In this document: positions 1 through 10,153 of the stretch, piece after piece
How the letters are laid out: each line of letters starts with the position of its first letter
Position numbering within the stretch: the first letter of the stretch is position 1
Translations under genes and position numbers: made by a program
DNA from: Methylobacterium aquaticum
GTDB lineage: Bacteria > Pseudomonadota > Alphaproteobacteria > Rhizobiales > Beijerinckiaceae
Assembly (NCBI RefSeq): GCF_016804325.1
Contig: NZ_CP043627.1
Span: 2,059,001-2,123,000 of the forward strand
Length of the DNA: 64,000 bases
Reading direction: 5' to 3'
Notes under the pieces: model-generated
What the model was told of the DNA's origin: nothing
What the model saw: the letters and a program-made list of their open reading frames with translations, nothing else
Database searches by the model: none

Positions 1-1
1 C

Positions 2-91
2 CAGGTCATCTTCGACCGCTCGGGCTACCTCTATCACGGCCGGGTCAAGGCCCTGGCCGACGCGGCCCGCGAGGGCGGCCTGGACTTCTGA
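2..91 (+). CDS. rplR: 50S ribosomal protein L18, C-terminal end (partial)
   Basis: Only the last 29 codons are inside the window. The visible end reads [20 protein letters not shown] and closes with GGLDF, the characteristic C-terminus of bacterial L18, which binds 5S rRNA in the large subunit. It lies directly upstream of rpsE, as expected in the spc operon. The start is outside the window. Confidence 0.93.
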   Translation, partial: QVIFDRSGYLYHGRVKALADAAREGGLDF

Positions 92-248
92 TCCCGGCGA
101 GAGGGGAGGGCGCCCACGCGGCGCCGCCCCGTCGGGATCGGCACGATGTCCCATGAGGCGAGGGGGCCCGGGGGCTCCCTCTCTCATTACGGCGGATGAC
201 ACACTAGCGAGCGGGACCGCCGCCCGCGTCAGTCGATGGACACACAAC

Positions 249-830
249 ATGGCACGTGAGCGTGAGGGTCGTCGCCGCGACGACCGCGAGGAGCGCGACA
301 GCGAGTTCGTGGACAAGCTCGTCCACATCAACCGCGTCGCGAAGGTGGTGAAGGGCGGCCGTCGCTTCGGCTTCGCGGCTCTCGTCGTCGTCGGCGACCA
401 GAAGGGTCGCGTCGGTTTCGGTCACGGCAAGGCCCGTGAGGTTCCCGAGGCCATCCGCAAGGCGACGGAAGCCGCCAAGCGCGGTCTCGTCCGCGTGGCG
501 CTCCGCGAGGGTCGTACGCTGCACCACGACGTGCAGGGCCGTCACGGCGCCGGCAAGGTCATCCTGCGTGCGGCTCCGGCCGGTACCGGCATCATCGCCG
601 GCGGCCCGATGCGCGCCGTCTTCGAGACGCTGGGCATGCAGGACGTCGTGGCGAAGTCGCTCGGCTCCTCGAACCCCTACAACCTCGTGCGCGCCACCTT
701 CGACGCGCTGAAGAACGAGGATTCGCCCCGTTCGGTCGCGGCCCGCCGCGGTCTCAAGGTCTCGGCCCTGCAGGCCCGTCGTCGCGACGCCGACTCGGCC
801 CCCTCGGCCGATTCGGCCGACGCCGCGTAA
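249..830 (+). CDS. rpsE: 30S ribosomal protein S5
   Basis: 193-residue S5, a small-subunit protein at the decoding and mRNA-entry region. The start chosen is the ATG at 249 ([20 protein letters not shown]), which gives the normal alphaproteobacterial N-terminus; an in-frame extension back to 153 is unlike S5. The N-terminal double-stranded RNA-binding domain begins near residue 20 ([20 protein letters not shown]), and the C-terminal domain carries the [13 protein letters not shown] segment. The end is enriched in Ser, Ala and Asp. It lies in the order rplR-rpsE-rpmD-rplO, 12 bases upstream of rpmD. Confidence 0.97.
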   Translation: MAREREGRRRDDREERDSEFVDKLVHINRVAKVVKGGRRFGFAALVVVGDQKGRVGFGHGKAREVPEAIRKATEAAKRGLVRVALREGRTLHHDVQGRHGAGKVILRAAPAGTGIIAGGPMRAVFETLGMQDVVAKSLGSSNPYNLVRATFDALKNEDSPRSVAARRGLKVSALQARRRDADSAPSADSADAA

Positions 831-842
831 GGGAGGCACGAG

Positions 843-1034
843 ATGGCTGAGAAGACCGTCCGCGTGCAGCAGATCGGCTCCCCGATCCGCCGCGAGGCCA
901 GCCAGCGTCAGACGCTGATCGGCCTGAAACTGAACAAGATGCACCGCATCGCCACGCTCGAGGACACCCCGTCTGTCCGCGGCATGATCGCGAAGGTGCA
1001 TCACCTCGTGCGCGTTCTCGACGACGCGGCGTGA
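843..1034 (+). CDS. rpmD: 50S ribosomal protein L30
   Basis: 63-residue L30, one of the smallest large-subunit proteins. The core [20 protein letters not shown] and the following [18 protein letters not shown] are typical of the family. The gene has a purine-rich ribosome-binding stretch (gggaggcacgag) just before the ATG and sits between rpsE and rplO, 10 bases from the latter, so it is surely cotranscribed with them. Confidence 0.96.
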   Translation: MAEKTVRVQQIGSPIRREASQRQTLIGLKLNKMHRIATLEDTPSVRGMIAKVHHLVRVLDDAA

Positions 1035-1044
1035 GGAGGGCACG

Positions 1045-1533
1045 ATGAAGCTCAACGAAATCCGTGACAACGAAGGCGCAACCAAGAAGCGGATGCGCGT
1101 CGGCCGTGGTATCGGCTCCGGCAAGGGCAAGACCGGCGGCCGCGGCGTGAAGGGCCAGAAGGCGCGCTCCGGCGTCGCCATCAAGGGCTTCGAGGGCGGC
1201 CAGATGCCGCTCCACCGTCGCCTGCCCAAGCGCGGCTTCAACAACCCGGGCGCGACCGACCTCAACGCGGTCAATATCGGGCGCATCCAGGAGGCCGTCG
1301 ATGCCGGCCGCCTGGACGCCTCGGCGCCCGTGACCCTCGAGGCGCTGATCGCCGCCGGCGTGGTCTCCAAGGCCCGCGACGGCGTGAAGATCCTCGGCGT
1401 TGGCGAGCTCACCGCCAAGCTGACCTTCCAGGTCTCCCGCGCGTCCAAGTCGGCCGTCGAGGCGATCGAGAAGGCCGGCGGCTCGGTGACTCAGTCGCTC
1501 GCGACCGCCGACGAGGCTGTTGCGTCGGCGTAA
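1045..1533 (+). CDS. rplO: 50S ribosomal protein L15
   Basis: 162-residue L15, a large-subunit assembly protein. The Gly-rich basic N-terminus (residues about 15-45, [20 protein letters not shown]) is the extended rRNA-binding tail, and [20 protein letters not shown] is the family signature. It is slightly longer than the enterobacterial protein, with an Ala-rich end. It follows rpmD closely and precedes secY by 135 bases. Confidence 0.96.
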   Translation: MKLNEIRDNEGATKKRMRVGRGIGSGKGKTGGRGVKGQKARSGVAIKGFEGGQMPLHRRLPKRGFNNPGATDLNAVNIGRIQEAVDAGRLDASAPVTLEALIAAGVVSKARDGVKILGVGELTAKLTFQVSRASKSAVEAIEKAGGSVTQSLATADEAVASA

Positions 1534-1559
1534 GCCACACTTTAAGTCACCGATCATCG

Positions 1560-1592
1560 GCGGCGGCCCGTGCTTCCAGCGCGAGGCCGCCG
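1560..1592 (+). other. GC-rich hairpin between rplO and secY
   Basis: CGGCGGCC at 1561-1568 pairs perfectly with GGCCGCCG at 1585-1592, and a short T-rich stretch (gtgtttt) follows. This could be a weak intrinsic terminator or attenuator inside the spc operon. The T-tract is short, so readthrough into secY is likely. Inference from the sequence only. Confidence 0.4.
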
Positions 1593-1668
1593 CTCGTGTT
1601 TTGGGGGGTGCTGACGCATCCCTGACCGCGGCCCGCCGCGGATCCCGATCCCTGAGGACACGTCACCC

Positions 1669-3006
<1,338 letters not shown>

Positions 3007-3025
3007 GGCATCCGGGCGACAGCCG

Positions 3026-3050
3026 ACCGGGCCGGTACAACCGGCCCGGT
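3026..3050 (+). other. Perfect 11-bp hairpin between secY and adk
   Basis: ACCGGGCCGGT at 3026-3036 is followed after three bases by ACCGGCCCGGT at 3040-3050. There is no T-tract, so it is not a standard intrinsic terminator. It may separate secY from adk at the RNA level or be a processing or stability element. Confidence 0.4.
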
Positions 3051-3192
3051 ACGGCGCCCTTGCGCCGGGGCAGGACCTTGGCGCATGGTCTGATACGGCC
3101 GAGAGCCGGTCTCGGGTTAGAACAAGCAGACAGGCCGCGCCCCGGGAGGCAAGGATCCCGTGCGGGACGCGGTGCAGGGGGAGTGACAGGTT

Positions 3193-3792
3193 ATGCGGAT
3201 CATTCTGCTCGGCCCGCCCGGCGCCGGGAAAGGCACCCAATCGGCGCGGATCGTCGAGCGGTTCGGAATCCCGCAGCTTTCGACCGGCGACATGCTGCGG
3301 GCCGCGGTGGCGGCCGGCACCCCGGTCGGCCTCAAGGCCAAGGCCCTGATGGAGAGCGGGGCGCTCGTCTCCGACGACGTCGTGATCGGCATCGTCGCCG
3401 ACCGGATCGAGGAGGCGGATGCCCGCTCCGGCTTCATCCTCGACGGCTTCCCCCGCACGGTGGCGCAGGCCGTCGCCCTCGAGACGATGCTGTCCGAGAA
3501 GGGCCTGGCGCTCGACGCGGTGGTCGAGTTCAAGGTCGACGAGGACGCGCTGGTCGGGCGGATCGCCAAGCGTGCCGCCGAGACCGAGGCCCGCGGCGAG
3601 CCGGTGCGCAAGGACGACACGCCGGAGGTCTTCAAGACCCGGCTCGAGGCCTATCGCAACCAGACCGCGCCCCTCTCGGCCCATTATGCCGGCACCGGCC
3701 TGCTGCGCCAGGTCGACGGCATGGCGCCGATCGACGAGGTGACCAGGCAGCTCGAAACGCTGCTCGCCCCGTTCCAGACCGTGTCGGCGTGA
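3193..3792 (+). CDS. adk: Adenylate kinase (short-LID form)
   Basis: 199-residue adenylate kinase, which interconverts ATP + AMP and 2 ADP in the cytoplasm. The P-loop [10 protein letters not shown] is at residues 7-16, [10 protein letters not shown] follows as the AMP-binding region, and [10 protein letters not shown] is the second signature. The protein is about 15 residues shorter than E. coli Adk: the region after [14 protein letters not shown] lacks the long LID insertion, so this is the short-LID variant common in this bacterial group. It sits between secY and rpsM in the conserved order. Confidence 0.96.
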   Translation: MRIILLGPPGAGKGTQSARIVERFGIPQLSTGDMLRAAVAAGTPVGLKAKALMESGALVSDDVVIGIVADRIEEADARSGFILDGFPRTVAQAVALETMLSEKGLALDAVVEFKVDEDALVGRIAKRAAETEARGEPVRKDDTPEVFKTRLEAYRNQTAPLSAHYAGTGLLRQVDGMAPIDEVTRQLETLLAPFQTVSA

Positions 3793-3806
3793 CGGAAGGC
3801 CGATAG

Positions 3807-3835
3807 TTGACAACGGTTCGCGCCCGCGCTAGTGG
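3807..3835 (+). promoter_or_regulatory. Candidate sigma-70 promoter upstream of rpsM
   Basis: TTGACA at 3807-3812 is a perfect -35 box, and TAGTGG at 3830-3835 follows after 17 bases as a plausible alphaproteobacterial -10. It lies about 170 bases before rpsM in a 214-base gap, so it could drive the alpha operon (rpsM, rpsK, the hydrolase, rpoA, rplQ) independently of the spc operon. Confidence 0.45.
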
Positions 3836-4006
3836 GCGCTCCTTCGTTCAGACTTGGACGGCCCGGCGTGCCTCTCTGGAGGCCGCTCCGGGCCGATTTG
3901 CCGTCGGGACGAGCGTGCAGGGGCCGGCCTCCACCGGACGCGCGCGACACCAGAAGAACAGCCGTCCGGGCGTGAAGCCCTGGGCGTGATGGAGAGCAGG
4001 AACACC

Positions 4007-4375
4007 ATGGCCCGTATCGCCGGCGTCAACATCCCGACCAACAAGCGCGTCGTCATCGCGCTCCAGTACATCCACGGCATCGGTGCCAAGAAGGCCGAGG
4101 AAATCACCGAGAAGGTCGGCATCCCGGCCGAGCGTCGCGTGAACCAGCTCACCGATGCCGAGGTGCTGCAGATCCGCGAGACGATCGACCGCGACTACGT
4201 CGTCGAGGGCGACCTGCGCCGCGAAGTCTCGATGAACATCAAGCGCCTGATGGATCTCGGCTGCTACCGCGGCCTGCGCCACCGCCGCAACCTGCCGGTC
4301 CGCGGCCAGCGCACCCACACCAACGCTCGCACCCGCAAGGGCAAGGCGAAGCCGATCGCCGGCAAGAAGAAGTAA
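4007..4375 (+). CDS. rpsM: 30S ribosomal protein S13
   Basis: 122-residue S13 of the small-subunit head. The ATG at 4007 is chosen because [20 protein letters not shown] is the normal N-terminus; the open frame runs 51 codons further upstream without S13-like sequence. [13 protein letters not shown] and the C-terminal [19 protein letters not shown] with a basic tail are family hallmarks. First gene of the alpha operon, followed by rpsK. Confidence 0.97.
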   Translation: MARIAGVNIPTNKRVVIALQYIHGIGAKKAEEITEKVGIPAERRVNQLTDAEVLQIRETIDRDYVVEGDLRREVSMNIKRLMDLGCYRGLRHRRNLPVRGQRTHTNARTRKGKAKPIAGKKK

Positions 4376-4517
4376 GCCGCGATCCGCTAGACCGATCGGC
4401 GGGGCCGTCTCTCGGTCCCGCCCGTTACCGGCGGTGCGCGAGCGCCGTCACCGCGACTCGTAAGAGACGTCCCGAGCGCCTGGCACCACGGGCGCGCCTG
4501 AAGGATCGAAAGACAGT

Positions 4518-4907
4518 ATGGCCAAGGAAGCAACCCGCGTCCGCCGTCGCGAACGCAAGAACATCGTGTCGGGCGTCGCCCACGTGAACGCCTCGTTCAA
4601 CAACACGATGATCACCATCACGGACGCCCAGGGCAACACGATCTCGTGGTCGTCCGCCGGCGCCATGGGCTTCAAGGGCTCCCGCAAGTCGACCCCCTAC
4701 GCCGCCCAGGTCGCGGCCGAGGATGCCGGCCGCAAGGCCGCCGAGCACGGCATGCGCACCCTCGAGGTCGAGGTCTCGGGCCCCGGTTCGGGCCGCGAGT
4801 CGGCCCTGCGCGCGCTCCAGGCGGCGGGCTTCACGGTGACGTCGATCCGCGACGTGACCCCGATCCCGCATAACGGCTGCCGCCCGCGCAAGCGCCGCCG
4901 CGTCTGA
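4518..4907 (+). CDS. rpsK: 30S ribosomal protein S11
   Basis: 129-residue S11 on the small-subunit platform. [40 protein letters not shown] and the C-terminal [17 protein letters not shown] are all diagnostic. It lies 142 bases after rpsM. In most bacteria rpsK is followed directly by rpsD or rpoA; here a hydrolase gene intervenes. Confidence 0.97.
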   Translation: MAKEATRVRRRERKNIVSGVAHVNASFNNTMITITDAQGNTISWSSAGAMGFKGSRKSTPYAAQVAAEDAGRKAAEHGMRTLEVEVSGPGSGRESALRALQAAGFTVTSIRDVTPIPHNGCRPRKRRRV

Positions 4908-4970
4908 TCGTCCACCGGCCGGGAGGCTTCGCCAGAGGCCTCCCGGCCGACGGTCCGCGAAGAGGATTGC

Positions 4971-5855
4971 GTGTCGAACCCCTTCACCGCCGACAGCATC
5001 CGGCCCGGCGTCCTTCCCTGGACGCTGGGCGATCGCGTTGTCGTCGCCCTCAACGACGGTCACCTCGATGCGTCGCTCTCGCTGGTGCAGGGAATTTCCT
5101 CGGAGGAGGCCGCCCGGCTCCAGATCGAGGGTTTCCGTTCGGCTGAGGCGCCGCGCATCACCGTCAACGCCTTCCTGATCCTCGGCGGACCGGCCCCGGT
5201 CCTGGTCGATGCCGGGATGGGCGCGGGCGGTCCCGCCTCCCTCGGGCACCTGCCGAAGGCCCTCGCGGCCTGCGGCGTGGCGGCCGACGCCATCGGCACC
5301 GTGCTGGTGACCCACCTGCATTCCGATCACATCGGCGGGCTGACGGGACCGGACGGCGCGGCGCTCTATCCGAATGCCGAGGTGGTGATCCCGCAAGCCG
5401 AGGCCGCCTACTGGCTCGCCGACGGGGCCGAGGGGCGGGCGCCGGAGGGCGCGAAGGCCGGTTTTCGCCGCGCCCACGCGCTCGTCGCGGCCTACGGCGA
5501 CCGGATCCGCCGGGCCGGCGAAGGCGAGGTGCTGCCGGGAATCGAGGCGATCCTGGCGCCCGGCCACACGCCCGGCCACACCGCCTACCGGGTCCAGTCG
5601 GGCGATCACAGCCTGCTGATCTGGGGCGACGTGGTGCATCTGCCGGCGATCCAGTTCGCCCAGGCAGAGGCGACCCTGTCCTTCGACGTGGACGGCGCGA
5701 TGGCCGCCGCCACGCGCAAGCGCATCCTCGACCGGGCGGCGGCCGACCGTCTTCTGGTCGCCGGGATGCATCTCGAGTTTCCGGCCCTCGGCAAGGTCCG
5801 GCGCGACGGCGCCGGCTTCGCCTGGGTCCCGGAGCAGTGGAGCGCGGCGTCCTGA
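4971..5855 (+). CDS. Metallo-beta-lactamase-fold hydrolase inserted in the alpha operon
   Basis: 294-residue MBL-fold protein, presumably a cytoplasmic metal-dependent hydrolase. The zinc motif HLHSDH is at residues 115-120 (H115, H117, D119, H120). [13 protein letters not shown] supplies the third-region His, [11 protein letters not shown] the bridging Asp, and [10 protein letters not shown] a late His, so the binuclear site looks complete. The GTG start at 4971 has an AGAGGA ribosome-binding stretch just before it. No signal peptide is visible. It lies 63 bases after rpsK and 119 before rpoA on the same strand, so it is probably cotranscribed with ribosomal and polymerase genes. Its general shape resembles lactonase/AidA-like members, but the substrate cannot be told from sequence. 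Confidence 0.88.
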   Translation: MSNPFTADSIRPGVLPWTLGDRVVVALNDGHLDASLSLVQGISSEEAARLQIEGFRSAEAPRITVNAFLILGGPAPVLVDAGMGAGGPASLGHLPKALAACGVAADAIGTVLVTHLHSDHIGGLTGPDGAALYPNAEVVIPQAEAAYWLADGAEGRAPEGAKAGFRRAHALVAAYGDRIRRAGEGEVLPGIEAILAPGHTPGHTAYRVQSGDHSLLIWGDVVHLPAIQFAQAEATLSFDVDGAMAAATRKRILDRAAADRLLVAGMHLEFPALGKVRRDGAGFAWVPEQWSAAS

Positions 5856-5974
5856 CCGCCCCTGCTCCGACCGTGTGAGAGATCAGGACGGCGGTGTCTC
5901 CCGGGCGCGGGGGAGACCGCGAGGGGAGGGCCTGTCCAAGGCCGCCCCGGTGTAAGTTGGCGAGAGGTGCGAAC

Positions 5975-6994
5975 GTGGTCATTCAGAAGAACTGGCAAGA
6001 GCTGATCAAGCCGAACAAGCTCGAGGTCACCCCCGGGCACGACCCGAAGCGGATCGCCACCGTGGTGGCCGAGCCGCTGGAGCGCGGCTTCGGCACCACC
6101 CTCGGCAACTCCCTGCGCCGTGTCCTCCTCTCGTCGCTCCAGGGCGCGGCCGTCACCGCGGTCCAGATCGACGGCGTGCTGCACGAGTTCTCGTCGATTC
6201 CCGGCGTGCGCGAGGACGTCACCGACATCGTCCTCAACATCAAGACGATTGCCATCCGCTCGTCGAGCGACACCCCCAAGCGCATGACCCTGCGCAAGAC
6301 CGGCCCGGGCCTGGTCACGGCGGGCGACATCGCGACGATCGGCGATGTGCAGATCCTCAATCCCGACCTGGTGCTCTGCACCCTGGATGACGGGGCCGAG
6401 ATCCGCATGGAGTTCACCGTGTCGGCCGGCAAGGGCTACGTCCCGGCCGAGCGCAACCGGCCCGAGGACGCGCCGATCGGCCTGATCCCGGTCGATGCGC
6501 TGTTCTCGCCGGTCACCAAGGTGTCCTACCGCATCGAGAACACCCGCGAGGGCCAGGATCTCGACAAGGACAAGCTGACCATGACGGTCGAGACCAACGG
6601 TGCGGTCTCGCCCGAGGATGCGCTGGCCTATGCCGCCCGCATCATCCAGGACCAGCTCCAGATCTTCGTCAACTTTGAGGAGCCCCGCAAGGAAGAGGCT
6701 GCGCCGCTGGCGCCGCAGCTGCCCTTCAACCCGGCCCTGCTCAAGAAGGTCGACGAGCTCGAACTGTCGGTCCGCTCGGCCAACTGCCTCAAGAACGACA
6801 ACATCGTCTATATCGGCGACCTCATCCAGAAGACCGAAGCGGAGATGCTGCGCACGCCGAACTTCGGCCGCAAGTCGCTCAACGAGATCAAGGAAGTGCT
6901 CGCCGCCATGGGCCTGCACCTCGGCATGGACGTGCCCGGCTGGCCGCCGGAGAACATCGAGGACCTGGCCAAGCGCTTCGAGGAGCACTACTAG
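5975..6994 (+). CDS. rpoA: DNA-directed RNA polymerase alpha subunit
   Basis: 339-residue alpha subunit, the assembly platform of RNA polymerase and a contact for activators. The GTG at 5975 is chosen because [18 protein letters not shown] is the typical start; the frame is open further upstream but not RpoA-like. The N-terminal dimerisation domain (residues about 10-230) contains [19 protein letters not shown]. The C-terminal domain (about 255-320) contains [20 protein letters not shown] and [20 protein letters not shown]. It sits between the MBL-fold gene and rplQ. Confidence 0.97.
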   Translation: MVIQKNWQELIKPNKLEVTPGHDPKRIATVVAEPLERGFGTTLGNSLRRVLLSSLQGAAVTAVQIDGVLHEFSSIPGVREDVTDIVLNIKTIAIRSSSDTPKRMTLRKTGPGLVTAGDIATIGDVQILNPDLVLCTLDDGAEIRMEFTVSAGKGYVPAERNRPEDAPIGLIPVDALFSPVTKVSYRIENTREGQDLDKDKLTMTVETNGAVSPEDALAYAARIIQDQLQIFVNFEEPRKEEAAPLAPQLPFNPALLKKVDELELSVRSANCLKNDNIVYIGDLIQKTEAEMLRTPNFGRKSLNEIKEVLAAMGLHLGMDVPGWPPENIEDLAKRFEEHY

Positions 6995-7027
6995 GCCCTG
7001 TTTCGGCGGCGCGGGCCTCGTCCCGCG

Positions 7028-7074
7028 CCGCCACTCCGGATGCGCCCCCCATGATGGCGCATCCGGAGTGGCGG
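7028..7074 (+). other. Perfect 19-bp hairpin between rpoA and rplQ
   Basis: The 19 bases at 7028-7046 are exactly complementary to 7056-7074, with a nine-base loop (CCCCATGAT). No T-tract follows. It is the strongest hairpin inside the alpha operon. It may attenuate or process the rpoA-rplQ transcript, or be a remnant of a palindromic repeat. Confidence 0.55.
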
Positions 7075-7141
7075 GAATCCGCACTCACCACAAAGGACGG
7101 CCGACCCGTGGCACGGCGGCCGAGAACCAAAGGAGACAGCC

Positions 7142-7563
7142 ATGCGTCACGGTTTCCGGGGTCGTCGCTTCAACCGCACCGTCGAGCATCGCAAGGCGAT
7201 GTTCTCGAACATGTCGGCCGCGCTGATCAAGCACGAGCAGATCATCACCACCCTGCCGAAGGCCAAGGACCTGCGTCCCGTGGTCGAGAAGCTGATCACG
7301 CTGGGCAAGCGCGGCGACCTGCACGCCCGCCGCCAGGCGATCGCGGCGCTGCGCGGCGACGAGGTGATGGTCAAGAAGCTGTTCGACGTGCTTGGGCCCG
7401 CTACGCCGGCCGCCCGGGCGGCTATTGCCGCATCATGAAGGCCGGCTTCCGCTACGGCGACAACGCCCCGATGGCGGTGATCGAGTTCGTCGACCGCGAC
7501 GTCGATGCCCGCGGCAAGGATTCCGGCCCGGTCCAGGTCGCCGACGAGACCCCGGCGGAGTAA
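7142..7563 (+). CDS. rplQ: 50S ribosomal protein L17, reading frame broken by one missing base
   Basis: L17 of the large subunit. The first frame gives [20 protein letters not shown] through [13 protein letters not shown]; the normal continuation [20 protein letters not shown] and the end [14 protein letters not shown] are in the next frame. Adding one C to the CCC at 7397-7399 gives GGG-CCC-CGC-TAC and restores a 140-residue L17 of normal length. The gene is essential in bacteria, so the break is most likely a sequence error. A good ribosome-binding site (aaaggagacagcc) precedes the ATG, and an intrinsic terminator follows. Confidence 0.93.
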
Positions 7564-7589
7564 TCCGCTCGACCTTTTCGATGCCTTCG

Positions 7590-7620
7590 AAGGCGGCCCT
7601 CGCGGGCCGCCTTTCTTTTT
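7590..7620 (+). terminator. Intrinsic terminator after rplQ
   Basis: AAGGCGGCCC at 7590-7599 pairs perfectly with GGGCCGCCTT at 7604-7613 around a TCGC tetraloop, followed by TCTTTTT. It lies 27 bases after the rplQ stop and marks the end of the alpha operon. Confidence 0.9.
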
Positions 7621-7694
7621 GGTCGGGAACCGCGCGGGCCCGACAGGCGATTTCCCTGCGGCACACGCCGCATGCCACAGGAGACGATCGCCCC

Positions 7695-7958
7695 ATGACC
7701 AAGCTGACCATTCCGGCCCTCGCCGCCCTGATCCTCGCCGGCACCGGCACGGCCGCGCTCGCCGACAAGGTCGGCGCCGACTGGATGCCGATCGGCCAGG
7801 TGATCCAGAAGGTCGAGGCCGCCGGCTACAGCCAGATCTCCGAGATCGAGGCCGATGACGGCCATTGGGAAGGGGAGGGGATGAAGGACGGCAAGCCGAT
7901 GAAGTTCAAGGCCGACCCCCGCACCGGCGCCATCCTGTCGGAGAAGGCCGGCAAGTAG
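7695..7958 (+). CDS. Small secreted PepSY-type protein
   Basis: 87-residue protein. Residues 1-23 (MTKLTIPALAALILAGTGTA and following) form a signal peptide, predicting export to the periplasm. The mature part (IGQVIQKVEAAGYSQISEIE, then GHWEGEGMKDGKPMKFKADP and TGAI) has the pattern of a PepSY/YpeB-like domain, a family often described as binding partners or inhibitors of enzymes in the cell envelope. The ATG at 7695 is preceded by a GGAGA stretch. It lies between the rplQ terminator and an aminotransferase gene; no functional link is evident. Confidence 0.8.
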   Translation: MTKLTIPALAALILAGTGTAALADKVGADWMPIGQVIQKVEAAGYSQISEIEADDGHWEGEGMKDGKPMKFKADPRTGAILSEKAGK

Positions 7959-8056
7959 GGCGGTTCCGGCGAGCGATCGACGCGCGAGAGGCTGGATTCC
8001 CGGCGGCGGGAGGCGCAAAGGTGACGCGCTTTTTCGTCCACCAGCGATCTTGTCCG

Positions 8057-9327
8057 ATGACCACCATTCCTTCGCTCGCCGACCTCCAGGCCCGCTACGC
8101 TGCTCTCCAGGAGCGCGGCCTCAAGCTCGACATGACCCGGGGCAAGCCCTCGCCCGAGCAGCTCGACCTGTCAGAGGGCCTGGCGGCCCTCCCCGGCAAC
8201 CGCGACCACCGCACGGAAGCCGGCGAGGATGCGCGCAATTACGGCGGCGTGCAGGGCCTCGCCGAGGTGCGGGCGCTGTTCGCCCCGGTGCTCGGCGCGC
8301 CGCCGGAGCGGATCGCCGTGGGTAACAATTCGAGCCTCGCGCTGATGCACGACTGCATCGTCTACGCGCTGCTCAAGGGCGTGCCCGGCGGGACGCAACC
8401 CTGGTCGAAGGAGGAGGAGATCCGTTTCCTCTGCCCGGTGCCGGGCTACGACCGCCACTTCGCCCTGTGCGAGACCTACGGCATCGGCATGATCCCGGTC
8501 CCGATGACCGCCGATGGGCCGGACATGGACGTGGTCGAGCGGGAGGTTCGCGATCCCGGGTGAAGGGGATGTGGGCGGTGCCGCAATATTCGAACCCCGG
8601 CGGTGAGACCTATTCCGACGCCACCGTCGCGCGGCTGGCCCGGATGGAGACCGGCGCGCCGGATTTCCGGCTGTTCTGGGACAACGCCTACGCGCTCCAC
8701 CACCTGACCGAGCGGCGCCCCAACCTCCGCAACATCCTCGAGGCCTGCGCGGAGGCCGGCCACCCGGACCGGGCGATCGTCTTCGCCTCGACCTCGAAGG
8801 TGACGCTTGCCGGCGCGGGCCTCGCCATGCTGGCCTCGTCGGAGGCCAACATCCGCTGGTATCTGGCGAATGCCGGCAAGCGCAGCATCGGGTCGGACAA
8901 GCTCAACCAGCTGCGCCACATCCGCTTCCTGCGCGACCAGGCCGGCCTCGACGCGCTGATGGACGGCCATCGCCGGCTGCTGGCGCCGAAGTTCAAGGCC
9001 GTCACCGAGACCCTGAGCCGCCATCTCGGCGGCACCGGCGTCGCGCGCTGGAGCGAGCCGGAGGGCGGGTACTTCATCCTGCTCGAAGTACCGGAGGGTT
9101 GCGCCACCCGCGTCGTCACGCTCGCCGCCGCCTGCGGCCTGGCGCTGACGCCGGCCGGCGCCACCCATCCCTATGGCCGCGACCCGCAGGACCGCCTGCT
9201 GCGCCTCGCCCCGTCCTATCCGAAGCCGGCCGAGGTCGAGGCGGCGGCCGAGGTCGTGGCGACCTGCGTGCTGCTTGCCGCAGTCGAGAGCCGGGAGAAT
9301 GGCGGGAGCGGGCAGGTCGCGGCGTAG
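8057..9327 (+). CDS. PLP-dependent aminotransferase (aspartate aminotransferase Ic-like), frame broken once
   Basis: Fold-type I aminotransferase of about 423 residues. The N-terminal MTRGKPSPEQLDLSEGL and NYGGVQGLAEVRALF are typical of the group with type Ic aspartate aminotransferases (Aminotran_MocR-like). The Schiff-base Lys is in FASTSKVTLAGAG. The first frame ends falsely at the TGA 8561-8563, and sequence resumes in the next frame as VKGMWAVPQYSNPGGETYSD. One extra G in the GGG at 8558-8560 restores DPGVKGMW. The specific substrate is inferred from family likeness only. The gene is monocistronic between the PepSY gene and the convergent toxin gene. Confidence 0.85.
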
Positions 9328-9381
9328 GAACCGCCTCGTCGGTCCCGAACCGCTCACGCCCGGGATGGTTCGGGACCAGGC

Positions 9382-9786
9382 TCAGCCGTCGCGCCGGCCC
9401 GAGCACCGGATGAACCGCATCATCACGCGGGGCACGGCCGGATCGTCGGAGACCAGCACCGCCTGCTCGGCCATGGCCTGGGCAATGAGCATCGGGCCGA
9501 ACGGATCCCGGTGCTCCGGCCCGAACGGCAGCTTGCGCAGCGCCCGGAGGTGTTCGGGACGCAGGTCGAGCCAGGTGAAGCCGCCTGTCTCGACCGCCTG
9601 GAGGATGTCCCGGATCTCGGCCTCCAGGGTGCCGAGGCGGATCGCATCCGTGATCTCCCAGAGCGAGACGGCGCTGACCATCACCGTGTTGCGGGGATCC
9701 GCGATGCGGTCCCGCGCCCGCTCGCCGAGGCGGGGATCGTCGCCGAGCCACCGGAGCAGGGCCGGCGTTCCGAGGAGCAGCCTCAC
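9382..9786 (-). CDS. VapC-like PIN-domain toxin with degraded active site
   Basis: 134-residue PIN-domain protein of the VapC type; active members are Mg-dependent RNases. The scaffold is clear: VSAVSLWEI with E44, then HRDPFGPMLIAQAMAEQAVL and VSDDP. However, the N-terminal motif usually LLLDTHALLW reads LLLGTPALLR, so the first catalytic Asp is Gly6, and the usual DPFDR reads DPFGP (Gly97). Two of the four conserved acidic positions are therefore missing, and the protein is probably catalytically inactive. The start is GTG at 9786, overlapping the antitoxin stop in a GTGA. Confidence 0.85.
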   Translation of the reverse strand: MRLLLGTPALLRWLGDDPRLGERARDRIADPRNTVMVSAVSLWEITDAIRLGTLEAEIRDILQAVETGGFTWLDLRPEHLRALRKLPFGPEHRDPFGPMLIAQAMAEQAVLVSDDPAVPRVMMRFIRCSGRRDG

Positions 9787-10043
9787 CTCTCGTCGCCCTC
9801 GATCGTCGCGGAGACCCGGCCGGCATCCTCCGTCATGCGGATCCTGCCCTTGAGCGCGCCCGGTTGGCGGGGCGGCGGTTCGGGCTGCGACGGGGGACGA
9901 ATCTCGGCGATCACCACACCATGCGACGTGACGGCGAAGGACCGGCCCTGCCGGGCCTGATCGAGATACGCCTTCATCTGCGCCCGGAACGTCCGTAGGC
10001 CAACCCGCTCGGGCGGAGCGTCGTCCCGGTGCTGATCGGCCAA
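9783..10043 (-). CDS. Phd/YefM-family antitoxin
   Basis: 86-residue antitoxin partner of the adjacent PIN protein. The Phd-like N-terminal region VGLRTFRAQMKAYLDQARQG followed by RSFAVTSHGVVIAEIRPP is the DNA-binding and dimerisation fold; the C-terminal tail, PGALKGRIRMTEDAGRVSAT, matches the toxin-binding segment of VapB/Phd partners. The start taken is TTG at 10043 because a perfect AGGAGG lies seven bases upstream; the open frame extends much further without similarity. Its stop overlaps the toxin GTG by four bases. Such antitoxins normally autorepress their operon. Confidence 0.82.
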   Translation of the reverse strand: MADQHRDDAPPERVGLRTFRAQMKAYLDQARQGRSFAVTSHGVVIAEIRPPSQPEPPPRQPGALKGRIRMTEDAGRVSATIEGDER

Positions 10044-10153
10044 GGCGACACCTCCTGTTGCGTCACGATAACGACCTCTACACAAGCCCGTCCGTCGAGT
10101 CAGTCGGGGAGAGCCCGCGGGGGCGGTATCGGTCGCGGTCCGGGCAGCGTGGA

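Noticed and set aside
204..1448. Long minus-strand open frames opposite the ribosomal protein genes and secY (for example 204-1448 and 1663-3813)
   Set aside because: They mirror highly conserved plus-strand genes, are rich in Arg, His and Asp as expected for antisense frames in GC-rich DNA, and show no domain.
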